DNA of 64,000 nt from Phaeovulum molybdatiresistens (GCF_023544865.1 NZ_JAMJFX010000004.1:62001-126000); one strand, 5' to 3'. Counted from the stretch's first letter, positions 9,351 through 19,030 are shown. Made by a program: numbers and translations. Notes: a model not told the origin generated them from the letters alone.

Positions 9351-11801
9351 TCAATTCGCGGCGCGGTTCGTTTCGTCATAAAAGCGCGACTGTTCGGTGA
9401 TCGCATACTGGCCGCGCTTGACCTTGGCGATTTTGCCCTGACGCAGCAGCTGGCCAAAGGACCGCAGCCGGTCTTCGCGGCTGAAGGCGCTTTCATCGGC
9501 CACGGTTGCCACCTGTTTCATGATCTGCGGCGGCGAGAAATGCGGCCGCCCCTCGACCGTGGCGGTATAGGCCGCTGCTGCTTCCAGCAGATCGGCAAGG
9601 CCGTTCGACCCGGCCTCTTGCGCGAATTCGGCAAAGCTGCGCGCCTCGACCGGGTCTGGTCGGCCGGCGGGGGCGTCATCGGCACCGGCGTCGGGCGCAC
9701 CTGCCGCGGCGCGGCGCCCCCCGATCTGCCCGGCCGAAACCCGGCGCGGGCGCACCACCGGCGTGGCGGGGACCACGCGGTCCGCGGATCGATCGACGCG
9801 CTGTTCAGACACCAGAACCAGCGGCGCGGGGCGGTTTTCGGGCCGCGCCGGGCGCGCGGCTTCGGGCCGTGCAAGCTGCGGGCGGGCGGTTTGCGGCTGG
9901 CCGGCGGGCACGGGGCGGCGCGGGCGCACCGCCTGGCTCAGGTCTTCGCGATAGGCATTGGTGTCATCGGTCCTGGAGGCGGCGGATTTCCCCACCAGCG
10001 TGCCGCGCAGCAGACGGTCGGCTACCGTAGCGGCAACCGCCGCCTTCAGATGCGCGATCGCCGAAAACCGGCGACGATTCTCGGCGCCCTCAAGCTTGGT
10101 GTTGGTTTCTTCCAGCAACCGCGACAGGTCCGCCTCTTCGGGCGGGGTGGCAACGGGGTGGTCGGCGCCATGGCTGCGCGCGGCCTGCGTATCGGCTGCG
10201 GCTTCGGGCTCCGCCGCGGTGGCTTCGGCGGTCTCATCGGTGAATTGCGGCGCAGCCTCATCCGGCTGATCGGTGACCTCCTCAAGCCCGGGCTCCGGCT
10301 CATCGGTTTCAAGCGCGGCCAGTTCATTCAGCAATTCGGCCTCGGCTTCGGGGGACAGCCCGTCCGCGGTCAGCGCGGCGTCGTCGATCAGCGCGTCAGC
10401 CGTCTGGTCCGTCAACTCCGCGTCGGTCACGATCTCGTCCTGCGCAATGTCCTGCGCGGCCTCGGCGGTTTCCTCCGCCAGATCCTCGGCGTCATCCTCG
10501 GCGCCGATCGGCTCTGCGGTATCGGGGGCCACTGCAACATCGGCATCCGCCCCAGCCTCGGTGTCATCCTCTGCCGCAAGCGCGGCCAGAACCGATTCGG
10601 CCAGATCGTCATCCAGATCGACCGTCTCTTGCTCCTCTGCGTCGAGGGCATCGACCACCGGGATGCATTCCGCATCGGTCGCCGCCTCGTCATCCAGGGA
10701 CAGAAGCGCGGCATCATCCAGGCCGGTCTCATCCGGCGCCGCCAGCTCTTCGGTTGCCTCATCGGCAGCGACCACATCGACCCGTCCGGTCGGATGCAGC
10801 ACAAAGATGCGCCCGGCCGGGGGGGCAGCGGCCAGAACCTCTTCGTTCTGTTTTTCCGTGGCGTCAGCGGCGTCCTCCGCGACGGCGGCAATCTCGACCT
10901 TAGGCAGGGCGATGTCGATGGGGGCAGGCGCCTCATCTTGCGCCTCCTCAGCCTCGGGCGCGCCGGGGTCGGTCTCTGGTTCCGCGCCCGCGTCCGCCTG
11001 CCGCAGTTCGGCGGCGGCTGCGGCCAGCGCGGCCGCCCGCGCAGCCTGACGCCGCGCGCGGCGGCGGGCCGCCGCCTCGTCCGACAGCGGCACCAGCGGT
11101 TCAGCCTGCGCCTCGGCGGGGGCGGCAACTGCCTCGGTCGCCGCCGGCTCCTCTGGCACGGGGGCATCTTCGGCGATGGCCTCGGCAGCCATCGGCGCGG
11201 GGGTGTCGTCCTCATCGCTCAACAAGGGGCCCGACAGGTCCAGCTCATAGCCGAAATCCTCTGGCGCGTTGTCGGCAACCGGGGGCAGCAGCGGCTCGGC
11301 GCCCTCATCCTCGGCATAGACCTGGGCCGCGCTGCGCGCGCTGGCCACCGCTGCGCGAATCCGCTGCAGCTTGGCCGCGACGCTTTCCGGGCCGCCCGGA
11401 TCGGCGGCCAGATCGGTCGCCTGTGCGGTTGCTGCCAACGTGATCGGCGCGGCCTCCGCCAGCGGCGCGGCGGGCTGTTCTGCCGTCGGTTCCGGCATCG
11501 GCGCGGGGGCAGGGGCCGCGACAATCGGTTCGTCCGCTGCCGCGTCGGCCTGCGGGCGCAGCACGATTCCATTGGCCTGGATCTTCGCCTCAACCCGGCG
11601 CTGAATCTCACGCTCGGCGATGCGGTGCAGCATCTCGGCATCGGGTGTCGGCGGCTCGGCGCCGAAATAGCGGTCCTCGGCGGCGAGATCGCGGAAATAT
11701 TCCGCGATGGCCTTCATCGTGCTGAAAGGCTCATCGAATCCCTCCAGCGTGCAAGAAAAGGTCCCGTAGGACACGGTGAGAATCTTGCTCGCACCAACCA
11801 T
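9351..11801 (-). CDS. Conserved hypothetical protein, long acidic disordered middle
   Basis: I do not recognise a function. The 816-residue protein has three parts. A conserved folded N-terminus (residues 1 to about 75; ILTVSYGTFSCTLEGF, FSTMKAIAEYFRDLA) ends in a likely helix. A roughly 480-residue stretch is rich in Ala, Glu, Asp and Pro and has almost no hydrophobic core. The C-terminal part starts with a basic Arg/Pro-rich segment and ends in a conserved block of about 90 residues (QIMKQVATVADESAFSRE... LLRQGKIAKVKRGQYAI) that looks like a small winged-helix. No signal peptide or membrane span is present. The start at 11801 is based on the conserved ASKILTVSYG beginning; 11837 is an alternative. 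It is divergent from thiN. Confidence 0.78.
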   Translation of the reverse strand: MVGASKILTVSYGTFSCTLEGFDEPFSTMKAIAEYFRDLAAEDRYFGAEPPTPDAEMLHRIAEREIQRRVEAKIQANGIVLRPQADAAADEPIVAAPAPAPMPEPTAEQPAAPLAEAAPITLAATAQATDLAADPGGPESVAAKLQRIRAAVASARSAAQVYAEDEGAEPLLPPVADNAPEDFGYELDLSGPLLSDEDDTPAPMAAEAIAEDAPVPEEPAATEAVAAPAEAQAEPLVPLSDEAAARRRARRQAARAAALAAAAAELRQADAGAEPETDPGAPEAEEAQDEAPAPIDIALPKVEIAAVAEDAADATEKQNEEVLAAAPPAGRIFVLHPTGRVDVVAADEATEELAAPDETGLDDAALLSLDDEAATDAECIPVVDALDAEEQETVDLDDDLAESVLAALAAEDDTEAGADADVAVAPDTAEPIGAEDDAEDLAEETAEAAQDIAQDEIVTDAELTDQTADALIDDAALTADGLSPEAEAELLNELAALETDEPEPGLEEVTDQPDEAAPQFTDETAEATAAEPEAAADTQAARSHGADHPVATPPEEADLSRLLEETNTKLEGAENRRRFSAIAHLKAAVAATVADRLLRGTLVGKSAASRTDDTNAYREDLSQAVRPRRPVPAGQPQTARPQLARPEAARPARPENRPAPLVLVSEQRVDRSADRVVPATPVVRPRRVSAGQIGGRRAAAGAPDAGADDAPAGRPDPVEARSFAEFAQEAGSNGLADLLEAAAAYTATVEGRPHFSPPQIMKQVATVADESAFSREDRLRSFGQLLRQGKIAKVKRGQYAITEQSRFYDETNRAAN

Positions 11802-11941
11802 GGAACGCTCGCTTTCTTCTATGCCAGTCCGGATCATATCACCCTTGAACTGGTGCTTAAGCGTGAACGGAAAAGGGCAAGAACAAGGAATTTTGCCGAA
11901 GCGGATTGTGTTTGCGTGCCTTAATCGTAATCAATGCGCCT

Positions 11942-12601
11942 ATGATGCACGGTATTGTTCAGTCTTCCAACGGGGTCACACTGCTGGGCCGGGGTGATTC
12001 CACCGCCGCGGATGTTGCCGAAGCGTTGACAATCGCGCCCCTGCTGATCGCCGCCGATGGCGGCGCGGACCGCGCGCTGGACCTTGGTCTGATGCCGCAG
12101 GCGGTGATCGGGGATCTGGATAGCCTCTCGGCGCGGGCACGCGGGGCGATTGCGGCGGATCGGATGCACCGGATCGCCGAACAGGACAGCACCGATTTCG
12201 ACAAATGCCTGAGGCATGTCCGCGCGCCGTTCTATCTGGCGCTGGGTTTTTCCGGTCGGCGGCTGGATCACACGCTGGCAACGCTGGCCTCGGTCGTGCG
12301 CCACGCCGATCACTGCGTGATGGTGGTGGGCGATCATGACATCGCCTTCCGCGCCCCGGCCTATCTGGCGCTTGACCTGCCGGTGGGCACGCGGCTGTCG
12401 CTGTTTCCCTTCGGCCCGGCGCAGGGCCGGTCCACCGGGTTGCGCTGGCCGATCGACGGCATCGCCATGGCACCCGCCGGCGTGATCGGCACCTCGAACG
12501 AGGTTACGGGGCCTGTGCGTCTGTGGGTGGACGGGCCGGTGCTGATCCTCTTGCCAAAAGCGCATCTGCGGCCCGCGCTTGGCGCAGTTGGGCGGCTGTG
12601 A
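11942..12601 (+). CDS. thiN: Thiamine pyrophosphokinase
   Basis: Transfers pyrophosphate from ATP to thiamine to give thiamine diphosphate. The protein has 219 residues from the ATG at 11942 (11945 also possible; neither has a strong ribosome site). Family features are seen: IAADGGADRAL, VIGDLDSLS and QDSTDFDKCL, which bind Mg-ATP, then the C-terminal thiamine-binding part with GFSGRRLDH and the terminal IGTSNEV segment. The last 98 bases are antisense to the end of the EamA transporter gene. No TPP riboswitch is visible. Confidence 0.9.
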   Translation: MMHGIVQSSNGVTLLGRGDSTAADVAEALTIAPLLIAADGGADRALDLGLMPQAVIGDLDSLSARARGAIAADRMHRIAEQDSTDFDKCLRHVRAPFYLALGFSGRRLDHTLATLASVVRHADHCVMVVGDHDIAFRAPAYLALDLPVGTRLSLFPFGPAQGRSTGLRWPIDGIAMAPAGVIGTSNEVTGPVRLWVDGPVLILLPKAHLRPALGAVGRL

Positions 12602-13481
12602 CGCGCTCGCGGTGGATCACATACAGCCCCGAGGCGACGATGATCCCCACCCCGACCCAGGTCAGCGCATTCGGGAAATCGCGGAAGAACAGATAGCCAA
12701 ACAGCGTCGCCGTCACGATCTCCAGGTAATGCAGCGGCGCCAGCGTGGATGAGGGCGCGAATTTCAGCGCATAGGTCATCGCCATGTGGCTGATCGTGGC
12801 CGCCAGCCCCACGCAAAACACCCACATCCAGAAAATCCCCTGCGGCAGCACCAGCGCCAGGGACGGCTCTGCCATCATCGCGCCCAGGCCCAGAAGCGGC
12901 AGGCACAGCGCCGTCGCCGCCAGCGCGGTGTGCAGCTGCATCGTCACGGGATGCACCTCATTCGACAGCGCGCGCGTGACCAACATATAGGCGGCAAAGA
13001 ACACGGCCGTGCCCAGCGGAAACAGGGCGATCGCCCCAAAGGCCACGAAGGACGGCTGAATCACGAACAGCGCGCCCACGAAGCCCACCACCGCCGCACC
13101 AAGCCTGCGGGGGCCGACCTGCTCGCCCAGAACCAGCCGCCCGATCAGCAGGATCACGAAAGGCTCCACGAAGGCAATCGCCAGCGCATCGGCAATCGGC
13201 ATCACCTTGACCGCGGCCACGAAACAATAGGTTGATCCAATCGCGCAGAGCGCGCGCAGCGCCGTCAGCCGCAGCGCCCGTCGGCTCAGCCGCAAATCCA
13301 GCCCCATCAGCGCCACGATCGGCGCCATCAGCGCGCCCTGCACCACGAAACGGCCCAGCGTGACCATGCCCACGGGCACCTCTTGCGCGGCCAGTTTCGA
13401 CGCCACATCGATCAGCGGCGCCACCACGCAGAAAAAGATCATCAATGTCACGCCGGGCAGGATACGGTCAGTCTCGCTCAT
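12504..13481 (-). CDS. EamA/DMT family membrane transporter
   Basis: Inner-membrane protein of 325 residues with about ten hydrophobic segments in two EamA repeats (first half ends near GALFVIQPS; second begins near PLGTAVFFAAYMLVTRAL). It belongs to the drug/metabolite exporter superfamily, and the transported compound is unknown. The start at 13481 is preceded by AGGCAGG. The last 32 codons overlap the 3' end of thiN on the opposite strand, an unusually long convergent overlap. The hydrophilic C-terminal tail (ARPPTDAQAP) lies in that overlap and is likely expendable. Confidence 0.88.
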   Translation of the reverse strand: MSETDRILPGVTLMIFFCVVAPLIDVASKLAAQEVPVGMVTLGRFVVQGALMAPIVALMGLDLRLSRRALRLTALRALCAIGSTYCFVAAVKVMPIADALAIAFVEPFVILLIGRLVLGEQVGPRRLGAAVVGFVGALFVIQPSFVAFGAIALFPLGTAVFFAAYMLVTRALSNEVHPVTMQLHTALAATALCLPLLGLGAMMAEPSLALVLPQGIFWMWVFCVGLAATISHMAMTYALKFAPSSTLAPLHYLEIVTATLFGYLFFRDFPNALTWVGVGIIVASGLYVIHRERVTAAQLRQARAADALLARGSAPARPPTDAQAP

Positions 13482-13520
13482 GCCTGTGCCTGCCTTTCGC
13501 ACCAAACCCCCGCTTCAGGG

Positions 13521-13582
13521 CTTCGGCTTTGTCCAAATATCCCGGGGGTGAGGGCCGCAGGCCCGAGGGGGCAGCGCCCCCT
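13521..13582 (+). repeat. Dispersed intergenic hairpin repeat, copy 1
   Basis: Core GGCTTTGTCCAAATATCC followed by a G-run and then a 7-bp hairpin (13566-13572 with 13576-13582, loop AGC). It sits between the end of purU and the start of the EamA gene on the minus strand. The same architecture recurs at 22777, 28756, 32706 (reverse), 46454 (reverse) and 46534. Probably a transcript-end element; read towards lower coordinates, the hairpin follows the purU stop. Confidence 0.75.
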
Positions 13583-13587
13583 GTCCT

Positions 13588-14472
13588 TCAGCCCATCCGC
13601 TCCGAGGCATATGACCCGGGCGAAGCGGGGAAGACCACCGTCTTGTTGCCGTTCAGGAAAACCCGGTGGTGGATATGCGCATGGATCGCGCGCGCCAGCA
13701 CCTGGGCCTCGACATCGCGGCCCAGGCTTACGTAATCCTCGGGGCTCTGGGCATGGGTGATGCGCACCGTATCCTGTTCGATGATCGGGCCTTCATCCAG
13801 ATCGGCGGTGACGTAATGCGCGGTCGCACCGATCAGCTTCACCCCGCGTTCATAGGCCTGCTTGTAGGGATTGGCGCCCTTGAAACTGGGCAGGAAGGAA
13901 TGGTGGATGTTGATGATCCGCCCCGACATGCGCGCGCAGAACGCATCCGACAGCACCTGCATGTAGCGCGCCAGCACCACCAGCTCGGCCCCCGTCTCAT
14001 CGACGATCGCCATCAGTTGCGCTTCGGCCTGGGGCTTGTTGTCCTTGTTCACCTTGACCAGATGGAAGGGGATGTCGTGGTTCACCACCACCTTCTGATA
14101 GGTCAGGTGGTTCGACACCACGCCCACGATCTCGATGGGCAGCGCACCGATGCGCCAGCGATACAGCAGGTCGTTCAGGCAATGGCCGAAATTCGACACC
14201 ATCAGCAGAACCTTCATCCGCCGGGCGCCATCGTGGATCGCCCAGTCCATGGCGAATTCCGCCGCCACCGCGGCAAAGGCCGCGCGCAGGTCCTCGATCG
14301 TCGCCCCGGTTTCCGACCGGAAGGTGATACGCGTGAAGAACTGCCCCGTCAGCGGATCGTCATATTGATGGGAATCGGTGATGTTGCAGCCGTTCGCAGC
14401 CAGGAAATTCGAAATCGCCGCCACGATCCCGCGGCGCGAGGGGCAGTTCACCGTCAACACACAAAAGGCCAT
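13588..14472 (-). CDS. purU: Formyltetrahydrofolate deformylase
   Basis: Hydrolyses 10-formyl-THF to formate and THF, balancing one-carbon units and supplying formate. It has 294 residues. The N-terminal ACT-type regulatory domain (residues about 1-85; LTVNCPSRRGIVAAISNFLA) precedes the formyltransferase-like catalytic domain. Catalytic features include NIHHSFLPSFKGANPY (His) and VTADLDEGPIIEQD (Asp). It is followed by a dispersed hairpin repeat and the EamA transporter gene. The separate ACT domain distinguishes it from purN. Confidence 0.96.
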   Translation of the reverse strand: MAFCVLTVNCPSRRGIVAAISNFLAANGCNITDSHQYDDPLTGQFFTRITFRSETGATIEDLRAAFAAVAAEFAMDWAIHDGARRMKVLLMVSNFGHCLNDLLYRWRIGALPIEIVGVVSNHLTYQKVVVNHDIPFHLVKVNKDNKPQAEAQLMAIVDETGAELVVLARYMQVLSDAFCARMSGRIINIHHSFLPSFKGANPYKQAYERGVKLIGATAHYVTADLDEGPIIEQDTVRITHAQSPEDYVSLGRDVEAQVLARAIHAHIHHRVFLNGNKTVVFPASPGSYASERMG

Positions 14473-14591
14473 GTCCGTTCCTTTTCTGGGGCATCACCGC
14501 AGCGCCCCGGCCATCATTTCCCGCATCACCACGCGCGGGCGCGCAGCGACAGGCCGCGCGCCGCAGGTGCGCCCGTGGCCCGTTCTGGGGC

Positions 14592-14969
<378 letters not shown>

Positions 14970-15048
14970 TTAGGCGATCGCGGCGGATTTGGCCAGAGCC
15001 TGCCGCCCCCGCCCGCGCCCCTGTGGCCTTTTGGCGCCGCCAATGCAA

Positions 15049-15070
15049 ACGGGCGCCCGAAGGCGCCCGT
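15049..15070 (-). terminator. Intrinsic terminator after degP
   Basis: A perfect 9-bp stem (15062-15070 with 15049-15057) with a TTCG tetraloop on the minus strand, followed by TTTG, 26 bases after the degP stop. The UUCG-capped GC stem is very stable. The T-run is short. It closes the hflK-hflC-DUF2065-degP operon before the ferredoxin gene. Confidence 0.75.
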
Positions 15071-15095
15071 GGCAAGATGGGTCCGGGTCAGGGCG

Positions 15096-16559
15096 TCAAT
15101 CCACCGGCAGCGCCACGAACCGCGGCTCGCCGCCGCGGCGGATCAGCAGCAGCACCGATTTGCGCCCGGCCTCGCGCGCTTCGGTGATGCGGTCGTCCAG
15201 ATCGTCCAGCGTCGCCACCGCCTGCTGGCCCGCCTCGACGATCAGATCGCCCGCGCGCATGCCCTTGGCAAAGGCCTCGCTGTCCTCGGGGACGGATTTC
15301 ACGACCAGACCCGTGGCCCCCGCCGACAGCCCCAGTTCGGAACTGAGCGCCGGCGTCAGCGGCGTCACGGTCATGCCCAGCATGTCGCGTTCGGCATCTT
15401 GCGGACGCGCGACCGCGGCGGGAACCGCCTCACCCTCGGCCAGCTCACGCCGGCCCAGCGTGACCAGCAGCGTCTCGCTCTTGCCTTCGCGCATCACGGT
15501 GACGCGCACCGCCTCGCCCACCGGCGCATCGGCGACACGCCGCACCAGTTCGCGCGTGTCCTTGACCGGCGCGCCATCAAAGCTGGTGATCACATCGCCC
15601 GGCAGCATCCCCGCATCACGCGCGGGGCCTTCGGGCACATCGGTGACCATCGCACCCGACGCCTCGGCCAGGCCCATCGCCTCGGCCATGTCCGGGGTCA
15701 GATCCTGGATCTTCACGCCCAGCCAGCCGCGCCGGGTTTCGCCAAAGTCCTTCAGCTGCGCCACGACCTTTTGCACGACATTCGAGGCCATCGAGAAGCC
15801 GATCCCGATCGACCCGCCATTGGGCGACAGGATTGCGGTGTTCACGCCCACAACCTCGCCCGACATGTTGAACAAGGGGCCGCCCGAATTGCCCCGGTTG
15901 ATCGCGGCATCGGTCTGCAGATAGTCGTCATAGGTGCCCGACAGTTCGCGGTTGCGCGCCGACACGATGCCCGCGCTGACCGAGAATCCCTGGCCCAGCG
16001 GGTTGCCCATCGCCATTACCCAGTCGCCCACGCGCATCTGGTCGCTGTCGCCGAATTTCACGAATTTCAGCGGCTTGTCGCTTTCCACCTTCAGCAGGGC
16101 CACATCGGTCTTGGGGTCGGTGCCGATCAGCTTGGCCTTCAGCGTCCGCCCCGAGAAGAATTCCACCTCGATCTCATCGGTGCCTTCGATGACGTGGTTG
16201 TTGGTGACGATGAAGCCGTCCTCGGAAATCACGAAGCCCGATCCCAGCGCGTTCGACCGGCGCGGGCCGGGGCCGCCATTGGGGCCGGGGGGGAAGCCAA
16301 AGTCGCGGAACAGGTCCTCAAAAGGCGAACCGGGCGGAAACATCGGGCCGGGCCCGGTCGGCGCGGCGACGGTGGTTGATGTGGTGATGTTGACCACCGC
16401 GTCGCTGACCTTCTGCGCCAGATCGGCGAAACTTTCCGGCGCGGCCTGCGCCGGGGCCAGAACGCCTGGTGCGAAGGCCAGTGATAATGCCAGCATCGAC
16501 GCGGTCAGGATGCGGCGGACCCCCCGCGGCGTTGCAAGCGTCAGAACCTGTGCTGTCAT
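15096..16559 (-). CDS. degP: Periplasmic Do-like serine protease/chaperone
   Basis: HtrA/DegP-type quality-control protease, 487 residues. A signal peptide occupies about residues 1-39 (cleavage near AQAA-PES). A trypsin-like domain with triad His122 (TNNHVIEG), Asp152 (KTDVALLKV) and Ser225 (GNSGGPLF) follows, then two PDZ domains, about 255-345 and 375-475. The start at 16559 has GAGGGGAG before it, whereas the frame extends to 16625 without a ribosome site. It sits downstream of hflK-hflC-DUF2065, the usual alphaproteobacterial arrangement, linking membrane-bound FtsH control with periplasmic proteolysis. DegQ or MucD would be equally fair names. Confidence 0.93.
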   Translation of the reverse strand: MTAQVLTLATPRGVRRILTASMLALSLAFAPGVLAPAQAAPESFADLAQKVSDAVVNITTSTTVAAPTGPGPMFPPGSPFEDLFRDFGFPPGPNGGPGPRRSNALGSGFVISEDGFIVTNNHVIEGTDEIEVEFFSGRTLKAKLIGTDPKTDVALLKVESDKPLKFVKFGDSDQMRVGDWVMAMGNPLGQGFSVSAGIVSARNRELSGTYDDYLQTDAAINRGNSGGPLFNMSGEVVGVNTAILSPNGGSIGIGFSMASNVVQKVVAQLKDFGETRRGWLGVKIQDLTPDMAEAMGLAEASGAMVTDVPEGPARDAGMLPGDVITSFDGAPVKDTRELVRRVADAPVGEAVRVTVMREGKSETLLVTLGRRELAEGEAVPAAVARPQDAERDMLGMTVTPLTPALSSELGLSAGATGLVVKSVPEDSEAFAKGMRAGDLIVEAGQQAVATLDDLDDRITEAREAGRKSVLLLIRRGGEPRFVALPVD

Positions 16560-16692
16560 GCGATGCTCCCCTCTCAGCCGGATCACGGGCTTTGCCATAC
16601 TGGGACGAAAACCCGCTTCTTGCATAGATACCTAGGGCGCGATCGGTGCAATTGAAAGCCCATCGCGCCGCGTCACATCGACGTGAGCCTGC

Positions 16693-16890
16693 CTATCCCG
16701 CCATCGCCCGCGCCAGCCACAGGGCTGCAATGCCCCCCGTCATTACCGCAAGGCCCAGCAGGCGCCGCCGGTCACGGCCCATCGCGCGCAACAGCTCCAG
16801 CACTTCTTCCATGCGCGAAGGGGCCAGCGCAAGCGCCAGCCCCTCGATCACAAGTACCAGCCCGATCCCCCAAAGGATCGTGGCGATCAT
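16693..16890 (-). CDS. DUF2065 small membrane protein
   Basis: Protein of 65 residues with two hydrophobic helices (IATILWGIGLVLVIEGLALAL and LLGLAVMTGGIAALWLA) joined by a charged loop (SRMEEVLELLRAMGRDRRR). This is the DUF2065 pattern found next to hflC in many proteobacteria. It overlaps hflC by four bases (ATGA), so it is translationally coupled to it. Function unknown; a membrane partner of the HflKC complex is a reasonable guess from context only. Confidence 0.85.
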   Translation of the reverse strand: MIATILWGIGLVLVIEGLALALAPSRMEEVLELLRAMGRDRRRLLGLAVMTGGIAALWLARAMAG

Positions 16891-17801
16891 TGCCCGGAAC
16901 CTGCCGAACCGCCCGCTTGGGCGCTGCCGCCGCCGATCGATTTCAGGAACCGGTCATAGTCGAAATAGACGCTGTCGGGCTGCGTCACCAACGAGGAACT
17001 TTCGGCCCTCATGGTTTGGGCATAAAATTCCAGCGATCGGGTGAAGGCAAAGAATTCCGGGTCGCGACCGAAGGCTTCGGCATAGATCGCGTTGCGTTCG
17101 GCATCGGCCTCACCGCGGATGATCTCGGCCTGCTTGCGCGCCTCGGACGTCAGTTCGACCACGGTCCGGTCGGCGGTGGCGCGCACGCGCTGCGCCGCCT
17201 CGCCGCCGCGGGCGCGTTCATCGGCCGCCTCGCGTTCGCGTTCCGCCCGCATCCGCGCGAAAGTCGCGGCCAGGTTCTGTTCGGGCAGTTCGGTGCGCGT
17301 CAGACGCACGTCGATCACGTCGATGCCAAGGGCCGCGGCCTCGCGCCGGGCGATGTCGCGGATGCGGGTCATCAGCACGGTCCGGTCCGCCGACAGAACC
17401 GCCGTGGACGGGACCGAGCCCAGAATCTCGCGGATGGCGGCGTTGACGATGCTGTCCAGCCGTGACTTGGCCACCTGTTCGCCGCCCGCCCCCACGGCTT
17501 CGCGGAATTCGATCAGGTTGACGATGCGCCAACGGGCGAAGGCATCGACCACAAGGCGGCGGTCATCCAGCGGCGTCACCTCCAGCGGCTGGGTCGGCAG
17601 GCTGAGGATGCGGTCTTCGTAGGTCACCACCTCCTGGATCAGCGGGATCTTGAAGCCCAGACCGGGCGTTTCCTTGACCTGCTTGACCTGCCCGAATTGC
17701 AGCACCAGCGCCTTTTCGCGTTCATCCACGACGAACAGCGACGACAGCGCGGCCCCCGCGACGATCACCAGCGCGGGAATGGCGAATTGCATGCGGCTCA
17801 T
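16887..17801 (-). CDS. hflC: FtsH protease modulator HflC
   Basis: SPFH/prohibitin-domain protein that forms a ring with HflK around the membrane protease FtsH. It has 304 residues. A single N-terminal membrane helix (FAIPALVIVAGAALSSLFVV) precedes the SPFH domain (about residues 25-190), then a helical coiled-coil region rich in Ala/Glu/Arg (ERAREAADERARGGEAAQRVRA). The ATG overlaps the hflK stop by one base (TGATG). Confidence 0.95.
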   Translation of the reverse strand: MSRMQFAIPALVIVAGAALSSLFVVDEREKALVLQFGQVKQVKETPGLGFKIPLIQEVVTYEDRILSLPTQPLEVTPLDDRRLVVDAFARWRIVNLIEFREAVGAGGEQVAKSRLDSIVNAAIREILGSVPSTAVLSADRTVLMTRIRDIARREAAALGIDVIDVRLTRTELPEQNLAATFARMRAEREREAADERARGGEAAQRVRATADRTVVELTSEARKQAEIIRGEADAERNAIYAEAFGRDPEFFAFTRSLEFYAQTMRAESSSLVTQPDSVYFDYDRFLKSIGGGSAQAGGSAGSGQ

Positions 17802-18973
17802 CAGTTGTTCCCCCCGTTGGTCGTGGCAGCCGGCGCGCGGCGCAGCTGATCAAGCGGCAGATAGGGCACAACGCCGCTGCCACCGTTCTGGCCGGACACG
17901 CCGTCCAGGATCACCTTGTTCACCGGACCCAGCACCTTTTCCATGGTTTCCAGATACATCCGGCGCTTGGTCACCTCGGGGGCCTTCACATATTCCTCAT
18001 AGACCGAGACAAAGCGCGCGGCCTGGCCTTGGGCATCGTTGACCACGCGGGCGCGATAGGCCTCGGCATCCTCCATCAGGCGGGCAGCCTCACCCCGGGC
18101 GCCGGCGGTGACCTGGTTGGCATAGGCATCGGCCTCTTTTTCCAGCCGGTCGCGTTCCTGCTGGGCGGCCTGCACCTCACGGAAGCTGTCGATCACCTCG
18201 CGCGGCGGGTCGGCGCGGTTGAAGTTCACGCGCACCACGTTGATGCCCGATTCATAGCTGTCCAGCGTTTCCTGCACCGCAAGGCGCAGATCTGCGGCAA
18301 TCACGCCGCGGTCGCGGTTCAGGATCGGCGACAGTTCCGATCGCGCGATGATATCGCGCATCGCCGATTCCGACACCGCCCGGATCGTGTCTTCCGGGTC
18401 GGCCAGGTTGAACAGATAGGCGGCCGGATCGCTGATGTTCCAGACCACCTGGAATTCGATGTCGACGATGTTCTGGTCGCGCGTCAGCATCAGCCCGCTG
18501 TCGGCGGGGCCGCCACGGCCCGATCCGATCTCGGTGGTGCGTTCGCCCGTCACCTGCACGATTTCCGCCGTGACCACGGGCCAGGGCGCAAAGTTCAGCC
18601 CCGGGTTGCCGGTCGCCTGATATTGACCGAACATCAGCTCGACCGAGCGTTCTTCGGGCTTGACGGTGTAGAAGGACGAAAAGGCCCAAAGCCCCGCCGC
18701 CGCCAGCACCACAAGCCCCAGCGTCCCGCGCGTCAGCGCCGGGCCGCCCGAACCGCCCCCCCGCGGGCCGCGACCGCCGCCGCCCTGACCGCCGCGCCCG
18801 CCCATCAGCACGCGCAGCTGCTCGGAGCCCTTCTTCATGATCTCCTCGATCTCGGGGATCGGTGCGCCCTCACCGGGGCGGCGCGGGCCGCTGCCGCGCG
18901 GGCGGTTGTTGCGGTCGTCGTCATCGCCGCCGCCTGAACCGCCACCCGATCCCCAGGGTCCTCCGTTGCTCAT
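17801..18973 (-). CDS. hflK: FtsH protease modulator HflK
   Basis: Partner of HflC, 390 residues. A long cytoplasmic Gly/Asp/Arg-rich N-terminal tail (about residues 1-85), typical of HflK, precedes the membrane helix (GLVVLAAAGLWAFSSFYTV), the SPFH domain and a coiled-coil C-terminal part (ERDRLEKEADAYANQVTAGARGE). The C-terminus is proline- and asparagine-rich. First gene of the hflK-hflC-DUF2065-degP operon; gor lies 57 bases upstream on the same strand. Confidence 0.95.
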   Translation of the reverse strand: MSNGGPWGSGGGSGGGDDDDRNNRPRGSGPRRPGEGAPIPEIEEIMKKGSEQLRVLMGGRGGQGGGGRGPRGGGSGGPALTRGTLGLVVLAAAGLWAFSSFYTVKPEERSVELMFGQYQATGNPGLNFAPWPVVTAEIVQVTGERTTEIGSGRGGPADSGLMLTRDQNIVDIEFQVVWNISDPAAYLFNLADPEDTIRAVSESAMRDIIARSELSPILNRDRGVIAADLRLAVQETLDSYESGINVVRVNFNRADPPREVIDSFREVQAAQQERDRLEKEADAYANQVTAGARGEAARLMEDAEAYRARVVNDAQGQAARFVSVYEEYVKAPEVTKRRMYLETMEKVLGPVNKVILDGVSGQNGGSGVVPYLPLDQLRRAPAATTNGGNN

Positions 18974-19030
18974 CCGTTCCTCACTTCTTCTAAAGGTCTG
19001 CCCTGCGAATTGGGCACAAATCGCGGAAAA

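Noticed and set aside
9540..11924. 794-residue plus-strand open frame opposite the acidic protein
   Set aside because: Gly/Arg-rich shadow. The minus-strand frame has conserved-looking folded ends and a plausible start near a divergent promoter region.
16625..16651. Sigma-70 type promoter for degP (TTGCAC and TATCTA on the minus strand)
   Set aside because: The spacer is only 15 bases and the gene is probably also expressed from hflK; too weak to annotate.
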